DNA of 64,000 bases, taken from Cronobacter turicensis z3032. GTDB taxonomy: Bacteria; Pseudomonadota; Gammaproteobacteria; Enterobacterales; Enterobacteriaceae. The stretch spans positions 2,670,074 to 2,734,073 of the forward strand of contig FN543093.2 in assembly GCA_000027065.2 (NCBI GenBank). Reading direction: 5' to 3'. Positions 11,509 through 23,589 of this stretch are shown here, one piece after another; position 1 is the stretch's first letter; the number at the start of each line of letters is the position of its first letter. The notes below the pieces were generated by a model that saw only the letters and a program-made list of their open reading frames with translations, did not search any database and was not told where the DNA came from. The position numbers and the translations under genes are program-made.

Positions 11509-11693
11509 CGGCTTTTCCCGTACGGTGACAAAGGCGCTAATCTACCCTGTTTGACGCCCGCGCTCCAGCGCGCGCCGCCCTGCCCGACGGTGCTGACGCC
11601 GCCGCCTAAATGCAGTATACTTTTGCCCTCTTTTTTCTTAAGTCCGCACGCTGCCGCCTTCGACAGGCAGCGTTATTAACGTAAGGTATCCCG

Positions 11694-13427
11694 GTGAATA
11701 TTCAGGCTCTTCTCTCAGAAAAAGTCAGTCAGGCGCTGATTGCCGCAGGTGCGCCTGCGGATTGCGAACCGCAGGTTCGTCAGTCAGCCAGAGCGCAGTT
11801 CGGCGACTATCAGGCTAACGGCGTGATGGCTATCGCGAAAAAACTGGGCATGCCGCCGCGACAATTCGCCGAGCAGGCTCTGGCCCATCTGGATCTCACC
11901 GGGATCGCCGCGAAGACCGAAATCGCGGGCCCTGGCTTTATCAATATTTTCCTCGACCCGGCTTTCCTTGCGAAAAACGTTGAAGCGGCGGTCGCCTCCG
12001 ATCGCGCGGGCGTTGAGAAAGTGAGCGCGCCGCAGACTATCGTTGTCGATTACTCCGCGCCGAACGTCGCTAAAGAGATGCACGTGGGCCACGTTCGCTC
12101 CACCATCATCGGCGACGCCTCCGTTCGCACGCTGGAGTTCCTGGGCCATAAGGTCATTCGCGCCAACCACGTCGGCGACTGGGGCACCCAGTTCGGTATG
12201 CTGATCGCTTACCTTGAGAAGCAGCAGAAAGAAAACGCCGGCGAGATGGCGCTCTCTGACCTCGAAGGGTTCTACCGCGAAGCCAAAAAGCATTATGACG
12301 AAGATGAAGCGTTCGCCGAGCGCGCGCGCAGCTACGTGGTGAAACTGCAGGGCGGCGACGACTATTGCCGCGACATGTGGCGCAAGCTCGTGGACATCAC
12401 CATGACGCAGAACCAGATTACCTATCAGCGTCTTAACGTCACCCTGACGCGCGATGACGTCATGGGCGAAAGCCTCTATAACCCGATGTTGCCAGGCATC
12501 GTCGCCGATCTGAAAGCCAAAGGGCTGGCGGTGGAGAGCGAAGGCGCCACCGTGGTGTTCCTGGACGAGTTCAAAAATAAAGAAGGCGAGCCGATGGGCG
12601 TCATCATCCAGAAAAAGGATGGCGGCTACCTCTACACCACGACGGATATCGCCTGTGCGAAATATCGCTACGAAACGCTGCACGCCGACCGCGTGCTTTA
12701 CTACATTGACTCCCGTCAGCACCAGCATCTGATGCAGGCGTGGACCATTGTGCGTAAAGCAGGCTACGTGCCGGAATCCGTCCCACTGGAACACCACATG
12801 TTCGGCATGATGCTCGGCAAAGACGGCAAACCGTTTAAAACCCGCGCGGGTGGCACCATCAAGCTTTCCGAGCTGCTGGACGAGGCGCTGGATCGCGCGC
12901 GTCGTCTGGTCGCCGAGAAGAACCCGGATATGCCTGCCGACGAGCTGGAAAAACTGGCCAACGCCGTGGGCATCGGCGCGGTGAAATATGCCGATCTCTC
13001 AAAGAGCCGCACCACCGACTACATTTTCGACTGGGATAACATGCTGGCCTTTGAGGGCAACACCGCGCCGTATATGCAATACGCCTATACCCGCGTGCTG
13101 TCAGTGTTCCGCAAAGCGGGCGTGTCGGAGAGCGAACTGACCGCGCCGGTTGTCATTCAGGACGATCGCGAAGCGCAGCTCGCCGCGCGCCTGTTGCAGT
13201 TCGAAGAGACGCTGGGCGTCGTTGCCCGCGACGGTACGCCGCATGTCATGTGCGCCTATCTCTACGATCTGGCGGGTCTGTTCTCCGGTTTCTATGAGCA
13301 CTGCCCTATTCTCAGCGCGGAAACCGACGCGCTGCGCCAGAGCCGTCTGAAGCTGGCGCTGCTGACCGCGAAAACCCTGAAGCTGGGTCTGGATACGCTC
13401 GGTATCGAAACTGTCGAACGTATGTAA
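11694..13427 (+). CDS. argS: Arginyl-tRNA synthetase ArgS
   Basis: This class I aminoacyl-tRNA synthetase has 577 residues, the family length. It has the N-terminal tRNA-binding domain, the HIGH-equivalent HVGH (in [11 protein letters not shown], near residue 128), and a C-terminal DALR anticodon-binding domain. The class I KMSKS loop is degenerate, as in most ArgS proteins. Translation appears to start at GTG (11694) after GTAAGG. It is essential for charging tRNA-Arg. A good terminator follows. Confidence 0.97.
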   Translation: MNIQALLSEKVSQALIAAGAPADCEPQVRQSARAQFGDYQANGVMAIAKKLGMPPRQFAEQALAHLDLTGIAAKTEIAGPGFINIFLDPAFLAKNVEAAVASDRAGVEKVSAPQTIVVDYSAPNVAKEMHVGHVRSTIIGDASVRTLEFLGHKVIRANHVGDWGTQFGMLIAYLEKQQKENAGEMALSDLEGFYREAKKHYDEDEAFAERARSYVVKLQGGDDYCRDMWRKLVDITMTQNQITYQRLNVTLTRDDVMGESLYNPMLPGIVADLKAKGLAVESEGATVVFLDEFKNKEGEPMGVIIQKKDGGYLYTTTDIACAKYRYETLHADRVLYYIDSRQHQHLMQAWTIVRKAGYVPESVPLEHHMFGMMLGKDGKPFKTRAGGTIKLSELLDEALDRARRLVAEKNPDMPADELEKLANAVGIGAVKYADLSKSRTTDYIFDWDNMLAFEGNTAPYMQYAYTRVLSVFRKAGVSESELTAPVVIQDDREAQLAARLLQFEETLGVVARDGTPHVMCAYLYDLAGLFSGFYEHCPILSAETDALRQSRLKLALLTAKTLKLGLDTLGIETVERM

Positions 13428-13443
13428 CATAAGGTTCAGCGGT

Positions 13444-13475
13444 AAAAAAAGGCCCGTCACTGACGGGCCTTTTTA
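13444..13475 (+). terminator. Terminator after argS
   Basis: The stem GGCCCGTCA / TGACGGGCC is followed by TTTTTA and preceded by an A tract, so it could work in both directions between argS and the convergent regulator gene. Confidence 0.88.
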
Positions 13476-13493
13476 TGGCTACTCTCCGGCGGC

Positions 13494-14120
13494 TTAATAT
13501 TTTTGCGGCAGCTTGCCGAGGGAAATCAGACGGCCACGCTGAATTTCGATATACCCGCCTTTGCGTAACTCCTGAATCACTTTCATCACGTAGCTTTTCG
13601 ATAAATTAGTCGTGCTGGTAATGTACTGGCTGGCGTTAATATTCATACGCGTTTCCGGCGTCATTTCACCAAGCGTAATGAGCGATTTCCTCACTAATAC
13701 GTAAGAATCAGCCGCATAAAAATGATAGCTTTTCCACAACAGAACATGGTAATAAAAAGAGATTACGTGGCTCGTTTCCTGCCACAGTTTTTGCTCTTCG
13801 ATAACTTTAAAAAAATCCGCCCGACTTATCTTTTTGACCAGACTGTCTTCTTTTATTATTAAACGAAAACGTTCAAACCGGGGGTTATGGGGCTCCAGAG
13901 AAATACCAATAATGTTGGGCCGGTGAATTTCAAAGAAAATGAGGTTATCCCAATCCCGCGTCATTGCGAGACTGCCTGACAGTAAAATATTTACAGACTC
14001 CTCATTCTGCGTCAGACAGGCGCCGCGCGGATATTCTTTAATGGTCCCATGACCCTGCAGAGCGTTAATCAGCGCGTTTATCTGGGCGTCTGGCCGTTGA
14101 GGTAAAGGATAGTGGTTCAT
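13494..14120 (-). CDS. Crp/Fnr-fold winged-helix regulator (IprA/YaiV-like)
   Basis: The 208-residue protein has an N-terminal cyclic-nucleotide-binding-like beta roll (PRGACLTQNEESVNILLSGS, about residues 31-50) and a C-terminal winged helix with TTNLSKSYVMKVIQELRKGG near 170, the recognition helix. The cAMP- and haem-contacting residues of Crp and Fnr are not evident, as in the enterobacterial IprA/YaiV group. It is transcribed away from a 600-base AT-rich region that should contain its promoter. The targets are unknown. Confidence 0.75.
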   Translation of the reverse strand: MNHYPLPQRPDAQINALINALQGHGTIKEYPRGACLTQNEESVNILLSGSLAMTRDWDNLIFFEIHRPNIIGISLEPHNPRFERFRLIIKEDSLVKKISRADFFKVIEEQKLWQETSHVISFYYHVLLWKSYHFYAADSYVLVRKSLITLGEMTPETRMNINASQYITSTTNLSKSYVMKVIQELRKGGYIEIQRGRLISLGKLPQKY

Positions 14121-14727
14121 TTATATGATCCATCAGGATTAACGGCTTCGCATACCCGTACTGTGATTCCGGCGACTATCCGGGATTCAGGCCGGCAGGC
14201 GAATGCGTTATCAGTTATGCCATCGCGTAGCCAGACGAAAAACAGTATCCTTTAGTCAGCTTAATGCCGTAACGGTCATTAACGCGACATAAAAACACCG
14301 AGCGAAATATATCCATGAACAGCATTTAAAGAGAATATTCTTCGCATAATGCAAAGAATCACAGGCGTCATAGCAACGAAATTACGAAAAATTACCTGAT
14401 TATTGTTTCTGATAAAATGAATCAACAATAATGGCAGTGCGGCTGGCATTTTAAGGAATGACTACAAAGAAACAAGCTACAATGAATTACTTTTTTGGAA
14501 AAATTTAATATTGAAAATATAATAATAGCCGAATAAGCGCATTATAAATATCATCAGAGCCATAAGAAGAGGCGTACTGTATAAATAAGCTAATACTGAT
14601 GATTTAAATGCCTTAATGGTAATGAGGGTAGCCGGACAGGTGTCGCAGCACGACAGTTAACATTAAAAGCCGTGTAAGGATAATCAAATCGCCGCCGCGC
14701 GACGGGGGTGGCGCGCGGCGGACAGCG
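14121..14727. other. AT-rich intergenic region
   Basis: About 600 bases lack a convincing gene and are much more AT-rich than the flanks. They include the upstream region of the Crp/Fnr-like gene and the downstream region of the GH105 gene. I saw no tRNA, insertion-sequence end or long repeat. The composition suggests H-NS-bound or horizontally acquired DNA. Confidence 0.6.
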
Positions 14728-15867
14728 TTACAGGTAAGTGCGCAGATATTCCGTCAGACAAAGAATAGCCATCGCCTGACCGTAAGGCATCGAGGTAAGC
14801 GGGATCTGGCGATAAAAGTCGAGATCGCTCCCCATGCCGGTGCCGAATGAGACCTGCAGCAGCTCACCCTGCGGCGAGACGTTCGCCACCACGCCTTTGA
14901 TGGCTTTCTCCGCTACCGCGGCGTACGCCTTGCCGATATAGCGTTTGCGCACCGCTTTCAGCAGGCCGCAGGCGAACCCGGCGGTGGCGGACGCCTCCAG
15001 GTAGGAATCAGGATCGTCCAGAAGCGTATGCCACAGGCCGCTTTCATCCTGACACGCCGCCAGCGCCGCCGCCTGGCGCTCCAGCACCTGCGTCAGGTAG
15101 CGGCGCACCGGGTGACGTTCGGGCCAGTCCATCAGCTCCAGGAAATCGGGGATAACGATAGTCACCCAGCTATTGCCGCGCGCCCAGCGGGCGTTAGCGA
15201 AATTATGGCAACCCTCATAATTCCAGCCGTGGAACCACAGCCCGGTTTCCCTGTCCATCAGGTTCTCAACGTGCAGCAGGAACTGATAGACCGCCTCATC
15301 GACATACTCCTGACGCCCGAGCAGCTTGCCGATTTTCGCAAGCGGCAGCACGGTCATCATCAGCGTGTCGTCCCACATCTGCTGGTGATTCTCCTCGGCG
15401 AGCGTAATGTGCTGCATCCCGCCGTGGTCGGTGCGCGGCATCTCATACATCGCCCACTCCGCCCAGGTTTCAAGCCAGGGCAACAGCGCGGCGTCGCGCG
15501 TCTCTTCATAGCGGTACGCCAGCGTCAGGAACGGGGCCATCGTATTGACGTTTTTGGTGGTGGCGCCTTCGGCAAAGCGCGCCGCGAACCAGTCGTCAAT
15601 CACCGCGCGCATCCGGTCGTCGCCGGTCTGACGGTAATATTGATAAATACCGTACAGCCCCACGCCGTGCGTCCACTCCCAGCCAGCCCAGCCTTTGGTG
15701 TCAATGACGCGCCCGTCGTCCAGGCGCAGCAGGAACTGTCCGGTTTCATCCTTAATGTTGATCAGGTTGTCGGTAATTTTGTGGATCATTGCCTTGAGTT
15801 CGTCACGGGCAATGAAACGCTCCGGCTGACGCAGCAGCGGGCTGTGTTTTACAGGCCAGACAATCAT
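14728..15867 (-). CDS. Glycoside hydrolase family 105/88, unsaturated rhamnogalacturonyl hydrolase-like
   Basis: This 379-residue alpha/alpha-barrel protein has no signal peptide, so it is cytoplasmic. Family features include WEWTHGVGLYG (about residue 83), the central WDDTLMMTVLPLAK near 164, and WARGNSW near 228, all seen in YteR/YesR-type enzymes. These hydrate and remove the unsaturated galacturonyl residue left by pectate or rhamnogalacturonan lyases. Its start overlaps the symporter stop by one base (TAATG), so import and cleavage are coupled. The exact oligosaccharide is inferred. Confidence 0.88.
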   Translation of the reverse strand: MIVWPVKHSPLLRQPERFIARDELKAMIHKITDNLINIKDETGQFLLRLDDGRVIDTKGWAGWEWTHGVGLYGIYQYYRQTGDDRMRAVIDDWFAARFAEGATTKNVNTMAPFLTLAYRYEETRDAALLPWLETWAEWAMYEMPRTDHGGMQHITLAEENHQQMWDDTLMMTVLPLAKIGKLLGRQEYVDEAVYQFLLHVENLMDRETGLWFHGWNYEGCHNFANARWARGNSWVTIVIPDFLELMDWPERHPVRRYLTQVLERQAAALAACQDESGLWHTLLDDPDSYLEASATAGFACGLLKAVRKRYIGKAYAAVAEKAIKGVVANVSPQGELLQVSFGTGMGSDLDFYRQIPLTSMPYGQAMAILCLTEYLRTYL

Positions 15868-17453
15868 TAACTTAACCTCTGTGTCGTATCGAATTCGGGA
15901 GTGACGGTTTTAAGCGCCGGTGCCGCCGGCTTATTGCGATTCAGATAACCGATATTGTTGTTGCCCCACAGGTTTTCGTAAGGCATTCCCGCCAGCATTT
16001 CGACCGTCGCGCGGTTTGCCGGGCTGATGCTCTCCGGCATCACGCGGCCGCTGGCGCGCATCTTCGCGGTTTCATCACGCAGAATGCTATGGGTTTTCAG
16101 GTTGAGCTTAAAGCGCAGGGAAATCAGGAAGCCGCAGGCCAGTACAATTAAGGTGCCGACGCTTAAAATCATCAGAATGGTATGACTCACCGCGGGCGCC
16201 TGGGTGCTCTGGCCGGAGACGAAACCGGACATCTGCATCACGATCCCGACCAGCATCACTGCGCCCGCCTGGGAGGCCTTACGGGTCAGCGTCATAATGC
16301 CTGCGAAAATCCCTTCACGGCGCTGCCCGGTCACCACTTCATCGACATCGGCGATATAGGTATAGGTGTTCCACGGTACATAGTTAATGCCGCCGCGCCC
16401 GAGGCCCGCCAGCGCGGAGACCAGCAACAGCAACGAGTAAATATCGCTCATGCCGGCGTAATAGAGCAGCGCGTAGGAAAGCGAGCTCAGACCAAACAGC
16501 ACCACCACCATGCGGTAAGACGGCGCAGGCCCGAAGCGGATACACAGCGGGATCATCGCGATGACGGCGATAAACTGGAAAATCGCCATCGTACCGAGCA
16601 GGTTAGACGCGACTGACGCCTCCTGCATCAGCACAAACACGACGTAATAGGTAAACACGGCATTGAACACGTCCTGCGCGATATAGCCGCCGAGATACAT
16701 ACCGAGATGCTGACGGAAAATGCGGATGCGCAGCGTAGAGGAGAGTTCAACCACCAGGCGGCGCAGACTTTGGCTGAGCGTCAGGGTTTTCTTCTCTTCT
16801 TCGGCGCGCAGCGCGGCTTCAGACCAGTCTTCACGCGGGCGCTCCCAGGTGAAAATCCACACCAGCGTCAGCATAATCGCGCAGAGTACCGAGAAGACCA
16901 GGCTTGCATAGAAGAACGACACCGCATTGTCTTTCCCGAAGTGCGTCAGCAGCACGCCAGGCAGGAACGAGGCCAGAATGGCGGACATCTGCGCCATGGA
17001 AATGCGCGCGCCGGAGAATTTGGTTTTCTGTTTGAAATCGTCAGTCATCTCCGGCACCAGGGTTTCATATGGCACCAGGATCATGGTGTAGACAATATCA
17101 AACAGCAGATAGGTCAGCAGGTAGTACCAGAAACCCATATCCCCCACCCACATCAGCGAATAGCTGAATACGCAGGGAATGCCGAGCAGGATAAAGAACT
17201 TACGGCGCCCGAAACGGCGACCAAGCCAGGTGGTGCCGAAGTTATCGGTCAGAAAGCCCATTAGCGGGCTGACCACGGCGTCGGCGACTCTCGCCGTCGC
17301 GAAAATAAAGGTCGCCTCAATCGGGCTTAAACCGCAGAAGGTAGTGTAGAAATACAGAAGCCATGCTGCCGTCAGGGCGGTCGTTCCTGCACCGAGGAAG
17401 TCTCCTGACCCGTAGGCAAGGTAATTTGCCAGTCCTGGTTTACGCGTTTTCAT
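15867..17453 (-). CDS. GPH-family sugar:cation symporter
   Basis: This 528-residue transporter has 12 predicted membrane segments and the GPH/MelB-type N-terminal motif NYLAYGSGDFLG plus DAVVSPLMGFLTD near residue 65. The ATG at 17453 follows AGGGTGACGG and begins at the conserved N-terminus; the upstream extension to 17558 is unlikely. Given its coupling to a GH105 enzyme it probably imports unsaturated uronic-acid disaccharides from pectic polymers. The C-terminal tail of about 90 residues is longer than in MelB. Confidence 0.87.
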   Translation of the reverse strand: MKTRKPGLANYLAYGSGDFLGAGTTALTAAWLLYFYTTFCGLSPIEATFIFATARVADAVVSPLMGFLTDNFGTTWLGRRFGRRKFFILLGIPCVFSYSLMWVGDMGFWYYLLTYLLFDIVYTMILVPYETLVPEMTDDFKQKTKFSGARISMAQMSAILASFLPGVLLTHFGKDNAVSFFYASLVFSVLCAIMLTLVWIFTWERPREDWSEAALRAEEEKKTLTLSQSLRRLVVELSSTLRIRIFRQHLGMYLGGYIAQDVFNAVFTYYVVFVLMQEASVASNLLGTMAIFQFIAVIAMIPLCIRFGPAPSYRMVVVLFGLSSLSYALLYYAGMSDIYSLLLLVSALAGLGRGGINYVPWNTYTYIADVDEVVTGQRREGIFAGIMTLTRKASQAGAVMLVGIVMQMSGFVSGQSTQAPAVSHTILMILSVGTLIVLACGFLISLRFKLNLKTHSILRDETAKMRASGRVMPESISPANRATVEMLAGMPYENLWGNNNIGYLNRNKPAAPALKTVTPEFDTTQRLS

Positions 17454-17727
17454 CGCCGTCACCCTGTGTGTTTTTATTGGGAGCCCCTCAGGGCACTGGG
17501 GAGCTATCAGGGCTAAAGTAAAAGTATGGCGGGTGGGAAACCTTTCCTTTTCTGCCACCTGAAACGGAAAACTGGCAAAAATACAAAGAGCGCTGCCACC
17601 AGCTTCACTGATTTATAAAACAGCGTTTCGAAGTGTTCAAAGCGGGAGTTCAGAATTGCGAGCCAGCCGCCAAAAAACGTGGCGGCTGAAAGAGTAAAAC
17701 GCGCATGGCGCGTTTTACAGGAGAGAA

Positions 17728-18129
17728 TTAGCGGTAGTTGACGATGACCTGACTGCGGCGCACGTCCAGCGCGGGAAATAGCCTGCCGCCGCCCGGCACT
17801 TCAAAGATAAAGCGCAGCGGCTCGGCGGCGGAAACATTGGTAAAAGCGCGCGTAGTGCCCGTCTGGTCTTCCACTTCCACACAGCGGGTCTGAGAACAGA
17901 GCCGCGCCACCATACCGGCAGGCGTCGGGCCTGCCAGTTCATAGCGCCAGACCACCACGGTCATGACGCCCTGCGGCGGCGGAGAGTTCGGCGCCAGCAC
18001 CGGCGACGAGGCCGCCATGCCGCGCTGGCTTAATACCGGCCCCATTGCGCTCGCCTCCCAGGCGCCTTCGCCCGCGGCGTTCGCCAGGACAGGCAGCGTC
18101 AGTAATGCCATCAGCCAGAGCGCGCGCAT
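17728..18129 (-). CDS. flhE: Flagellar protein FlhE
   Basis: The 133-residue protein has a signal peptide (residues 1-18, ending ANA) and is periplasmic. FlhE is the third gene of the flhBAE operon; in Salmonella and E. coli it affects proton leakage through the flagellar export gate and swarming. The stop is followed by no clear T-tract terminator. Its start overlaps the flhA stop by one base. Confidence 0.93.
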   Translation of the reverse strand: MRALWLMALLTLPVLANAAGEGAWEASAMGPVLSQRGMAASSPVLAPNSPPPQGVMTVVVWRYELAGPTPAGMVARLCSQTRCVEVEDQTGTTRAFTNVSAAEPLRFIFEVPGGGRLFPALDVRRSQVIVNYR

Positions 18130-20207
18130 TATTTACCTCCGATGCTGGACGTCATGCGGATATTGCGATTATCGGACAGCTCGAGGTTCGAGAGCACCAC
18201 CAGCTGCGGCAGATTGCGGCGCAGGAAGCGCGCCAGCAACGGACGCAGCGCATGGTTAACCAGCAACACCGGCGGCGCGCCGAGCATCTCCTGGCGCGAC
18301 AGCGCCTCTTGCGCCTGCTCAAGCAGACGATCAGCCAGACCCGGCTCCAGACCGCCGCCGCCCTGCAGGGCCTGTAGCAGCAGACGCTCAAGCGAGGTAT
18401 CCAGCCCGATGACCTGAACTTCATCATTACCCGGGAACCACTGCTGGGTAATGGCGCGGCCCAGCGCCACACGGACCACGGTAGTGAGTTCGTTCGGATC
18501 GTTCTGTACCGGCGCGTGCTCGGCGAGCGTCTCCAGAATGGTGCGCATATCGCGAATGGGCACTTTCTCGGCAAGCAGGTTTTGCAGCACTTTATGCAGC
18601 GTCGTCAGCGTCACCACGCCCGGCACCAGATCTTCGGTCAGTTTCGGCAGTTCTTTGCTGACGCGCTCAAGCAACTGTTGCGCCTCCTGACGGCCAAACA
18701 GCTCTGCGGAGTATTGCGCGATCAGGTGGTTCAGATGCGTCGCCACCACGGTGCTGGCCTCAACCACCGTAAAGCCCTGGATTTGCGCCTGCTCTTTGAG
18801 CGCGCTTTCAATCCAGATAGCCGCCAGGCCAAAGGCCGGATCGATGGTCGGCTCGCCCGGCAGAGAGCCTGCGGCCGTGCCCGGGTTAATCGCCAGCCAG
18901 CGGCCCGGATAGGCTTCGCCGCTGCCGATTTCGACGCCTTTCATCAGAATGCGATAACGGGCCGGCGGCAGATCCATATTGTCACGGATATGCACCACCG
19001 GCGGCAGGAAGCCGAGATCCTGCGCGAATTTCTTACGAATACTGCGGATACGGCCTAACAGTTCGCCGTCCTGCTGCATATCCACCATGGGGATCAGGCG
19101 GTAGCCCACTTCCATCCCGAGCGAATCTTCCAGCTGCACGTCGTTCCAGGTCGCTTCCACCGCCTGCGGGTTATCCTGCTGGATAACCGGCGCGGGCGCG
19201 GCAGGCGCCTGCAGATCGCGGCCGCGCATCCACCAGGCGAGGCCCAGCAGCGCGGCGGTAAACAGCAGGAACACAAAGTTAGGCATCCCCGGCACCATAC
19301 CGAGCAGGCCGAGAACGGCGGCGCTCAGCACCATCACGCGCGGGTTATTGAACAGCTGGCCGACCATCTGCTCGCCGACATCCTGATCGGTGGCGACGCG
19401 GGTCACGATAACGCCCGCTGCGGTCGAAATCACCAGCGCCGGGATCTGTGCGACCAGGCCGTCACCGATGGTCAACAGCGTATAGCTTTCCGCCGCCTGA
19501 CCGACCGGCATACCGTGCTGTATGACACCCACCAGCAGGCCGCCGATGACATTGATAACCATAATGAGCAGACCGGCGACGGCGTCGCCGCGCACGAATT
19601 TACTCGCACCGTCCATCGAGCCGTAAAAGTCCGCTTCCTGGGTGACTTCGGTACGACGTTTTTTCGCTTCCTCTTCGCCGATAAGCCCGGCGTTAAGGTC
19701 GGCGTCGATAGCCATCTGCTTGCCTGGCATCCCGTCAAGCACGAAGCGCGCGCCCACTTCCGCGATACGCCCCGCACCCTTGGTGATAACCATGAAGTTG
19801 ATGATGACGAGAATGATGAACACCACGATACCGATGGCGAAGTTGCCGCCGACCAGGAAGTGGCCGAACGCTTCCACCACTTTACCCGCCGCCGCCGCGC
19901 CGGTATGGCCGTCCATCAGAATGATACGCGTGGACGCAATGTTCAGCGCCAGACGCAGCAAGGTGGTAAACAGAAGAATGGTCGGGAACGCCGCGAACTC
20001 CAGCGTGCGCTGGGTGAACATCGCCACCAGCAGCACCATAATGGAAAGCGCGATGTTAAAGGTGAATAGCAAATCCAGGATGAAGGCCGGCAATGGCAGC
20101 ACCATCATCGACAGGATCATCAGGATGATAACCGGCCCGGCGAGGATCTGCCATTGGGTCGATTTCAAATTGCCAGGCAGGCGCAGCATTGCCACCAGAT
20201 TAGCCAT
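18129..20207 (-). CDS. flhA: Flagellar type III export gate protein FlhA
   Basis: The 692-residue inner-membrane protein has about eight predicted membrane segments in the first 330 residues, with the FHIPEP-family region RIAEVGARFVLDGMPGKQMAID near residue 145, followed by a large cytosolic substrate-docking domain. It forms the nonameric export ring that receives flagellar chaperone-substrate complexes. Length and sequence are as in E. coli. It overlaps flhB by eight bases and flhE by one. Confidence 0.97.
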   Translation of the reverse strand: MANLVAMLRLPGNLKSTQWQILAGPVIILMILSMMVLPLPAFILDLLFTFNIALSIMVLLVAMFTQRTLEFAAFPTILLFTTLLRLALNIASTRIILMDGHTGAAAAGKVVEAFGHFLVGGNFAIGIVVFIILVIINFMVITKGAGRIAEVGARFVLDGMPGKQMAIDADLNAGLIGEEEAKKRRTEVTQEADFYGSMDGASKFVRGDAVAGLLIMVINVIGGLLVGVIQHGMPVGQAAESYTLLTIGDGLVAQIPALVISTAAGVIVTRVATDQDVGEQMVGQLFNNPRVMVLSAAVLGLLGMVPGMPNFVFLLFTAALLGLAWWMRGRDLQAPAAPAPVIQQDNPQAVEATWNDVQLEDSLGMEVGYRLIPMVDMQQDGELLGRIRSIRKKFAQDLGFLPPVVHIRDNMDLPPARYRILMKGVEIGSGEAYPGRWLAINPGTAAGSLPGEPTIDPAFGLAAIWIESALKEQAQIQGFTVVEASTVVATHLNHLIAQYSAELFGRQEAQQLLERVSKELPKLTEDLVPGVVTLTTLHKVLQNLLAEKVPIRDMRTILETLAEHAPVQNDPNELTTVVRVALGRAITQQWFPGNDEVQVIGLDTSLERLLLQALQGGGGLEPGLADRLLEQAQEALSRQEMLGAPPVLLVNHALRPLLARFLRRNLPQLVVLSNLELSDNRNIRMTSSIGGK

Positions 20208-21348
20208 CAGTGTCCTTCTCGTTCAAGAAATCCAGCGCCTCAGGCACCGGAAGGTTTTCAGGTTTCTTCGGAATCAAGCCGCCAGCCAGACGCCAGCGCT
20301 TGAGTTGCCATACCCATGCCAGCACTTCCGCCACGGCGGCGTACAGCTGCCCCGGGATCTGCTGGCCGATCTCCGCATGCCGGTATAACGCACGCGCCAG
20401 CGGCGGCGCTTCCAGCATCGGAATTCGGTGTTCATTACCAATCTCACGAATACGCAGGGCCACCAGCCCTGCGCCTTTGGCCACCACTTTCGGGGCGCTC
20501 ATTTTGTTCTCGTCATACTGCAACGCCACCGAGTAGTGCGTCGGGTTAGTGACGATAACGTCGGCTTTCGGCACGTCCGCCATCATGCGACGACGAGCCG
20601 CTTCGCGCTGCTGCTGGCGAATACGCCCTTTAACGTGCGGGTCGCCTTCCTGGTTTTTGAATTCGTCGCGAATATCCTGGCGCGACATACGTAATTTTTT
20701 GGTGTGGCTGACTATCTGCCAGAACACGTCGAAGCCAACCATCGGCACCAGACCCATCACGATCAAAATGCAGCAAAGCGCGACCAGATTCATCGCGTTG
20801 CGCATCGCGGAGATGGGCGATTCGCTGATAAGGCGCATCATGTCCGGCCAGTTGTACCAGAGGAAACACCCGGTCACGATGCCCACCAGTACCGACTTCA
20901 GCACCGCTTTTAACAGCTCCGCCAGCGACTGCGATGAGAAAATACGCTTGATACCCGGCAGCGGGTTCAGTTTTTCGGGCTTAAACGCCACGGCTTTGGT
21001 GTTAAACAGCAGGCCGCCCAGCAGCATCGGGGCGAACAGCGCCACGATCACCACGCCCATAATCAGCGGTACCAGCGCCACCAGCGCCTGCTTTATCAAA
21101 AAGCTGATCTGTCCGACCACGAGTTTCGGGTCGTTAATAATGCTGTGATCAAAATGGAGGCCGTGAGAGAGCATTGCTGCCAGCTGACGTGCTAACAACG
21201 AACCGCCCATCCAAATCACCGCGACGCCGACCAGCAGCATCAGCATGGAGGTCAGTTCACGGGAACGGGGGATCTGCCCTTCTTCTCGCGCCTTTTCTCG
21301 TCGGTGGGGTGTGGGGGCTTCTGTTTTGTCGTCGCTATCGTCTGACAC
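20200..21348 (-). CDS. flhB: Flagellar export switch protein FlhB
   Basis: The 382-residue protein has four membrane segments (about residues 30-210) and a cytosolic domain with the autocleavage motif NPTH (in VTNPTHYSVAL, about residue 269). Cleavage between N and P switches export from rod-hook to filament substrates. It is the first gene of flhBAE, starting 132 bases beyond cheZ. The intergenic space carries a stem-loop, so flhBAE probably has its own FlhDC-dependent promoter. Confidence 0.97.
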   Translation of the reverse strand: MSDDSDDKTEAPTPHRREKAREEGQIPRSRELTSMLMLLVGVAVIWMGGSLLARQLAAMLSHGLHFDHSIINDPKLVVGQISFLIKQALVALVPLIMGVVIVALFAPMLLGGLLFNTKAVAFKPEKLNPLPGIKRIFSSQSLAELLKAVLKSVLVGIVTGCFLWYNWPDMMRLISESPISAMRNAMNLVALCCILIVMGLVPMVGFDVFWQIVSHTKKLRMSRQDIRDEFKNQEGDPHVKGRIRQQQREAARRRMMADVPKADVIVTNPTHYSVALQYDENKMSAPKVVAKGAGLVALRIREIGNEHRIPMLEAPPLARALYRHAEIGQQIPGQLYAAVAEVLAWVWQLKRWRLAGGLIPKKPENLPVPEALDFLNEKDTDG

Positions 21349-21452
21349 GATTCGATTCTCGCAGCTACTATTACGCAGCTAGCATGCCAGAGGCGGGAAA
21401 AGCTAATGGGAAGAGAAAAGCGCAAAACCGGTGGTTGTTTCGCGCTTTAATG

Positions 21453-21470
21453 CCCTCCCCGAAGGGAGGG
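21453..21470 (-). terminator. Stem-loop after cheZ
   Basis: The perfect stem CCCTCCC / GGGAGGG with a four-base loop lies 11 bases beyond the cheZ stop. The T tract is poor on either strand, so it may act as a weak terminator or protect the mRNA 3' end. Confidence 0.55.
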
Positions 21471-21480
21471 TTAACTGGGA

Positions 21481-22122
21481 TCAGAAGCCCAGACTGTCGA
21501 GCAGGTCGTCGACCTGATCCTGGCTTGCCACGACGCCGGCGGCGGTAGCGTCCAGCTGCGGACCATTGAGCAGGCTCTCGTTCGGGCGCTTGGCGCGCGC
21601 GTTCGGCTCCGGCATGTTCTCCAGCAGCACCATCAGAAGCTGGCGCTCAATCTCCTGGATAACATCCATCATGCGCTTGATCACCTGACCGGTCAGATCC
21701 TGGAAATCCTGCGCCATCATGATTTCCAGAAGCTGGGCGTTGGTGAAGCTCGTGTGATCCGGAACCTCTGCCAGATACTGGCGGGTGTCGGTCACGAGTT
21801 CGCGCGCGTCGCTCAGTTCGATCGGGTTCTCGAACCATTCGTCCCAGCGGCCGCTCAGCGCTTTCGCGTCGTTTTCCAGTTTGTTCTGGTGAGGCTGCGA
21901 GGCCTCGACGCAGTTCAGGGCGCGTTCTGCGGCCTGCGCCGTCATCTGCACCACGTAATCCAGACGGTCGCGCGCGTCCGGTATAGCTTCCGCCGCTTCC
22001 GCAATCGCCTGATCAAGCCCCAGTTCGCGCAGGCTGTCACGCAGCATGCGGGTCAGACTGCCGATACGGACAATAATGTCGCCAGTCGAATGCTCGTCAG
22101 TCGGTTTTATCGATGCCGTCAT
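21481..22122 (-). CDS. cheZ: CheY-phosphate phosphatase CheZ
   Basis: The 213-residue, mostly helical protein dephosphorylates CheY-P and ends the tumble signal. The catalytic glutamine region [18 protein letters not shown] (near residue 140, with the conserved Q of FQDLTGQ) is intact. The C-terminal CheY-binding helix ([12 protein letters not shown]) ends the protein. It lies last in tar-cheRBYZ, ten bases after cheY. Confidence 0.97.
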   Translation of the reverse strand: MTASIKPTDEHSTGDIIVRIGSLTRMLRDSLRELGLDQAIAEAAEAIPDARDRLDYVVQMTAQAAERALNCVEASQPHQNKLENDAKALSGRWDEWFENPIELSDARELVTDTRQYLAEVPDHTSFTNAQLLEIMMAQDFQDLTGQVIKRMMDVIQEIERQLLMVLLENMPEPNARAKRPNESLLNGPQLDATAAGVVASQDQVDDLLDSLGF

Positions 22123-22132
22123 CTGCCTGTCC

Positions 22133-23585
<1,453 letters not shown>

Positions 23586-23589
<4 letters not shown>

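Noticed and set aside
11784..12797. 337-codon minus-strand frame inside argS
   Set aside because: Overlaps the essential argS completely and shows only shadow-type amino-acid bias.
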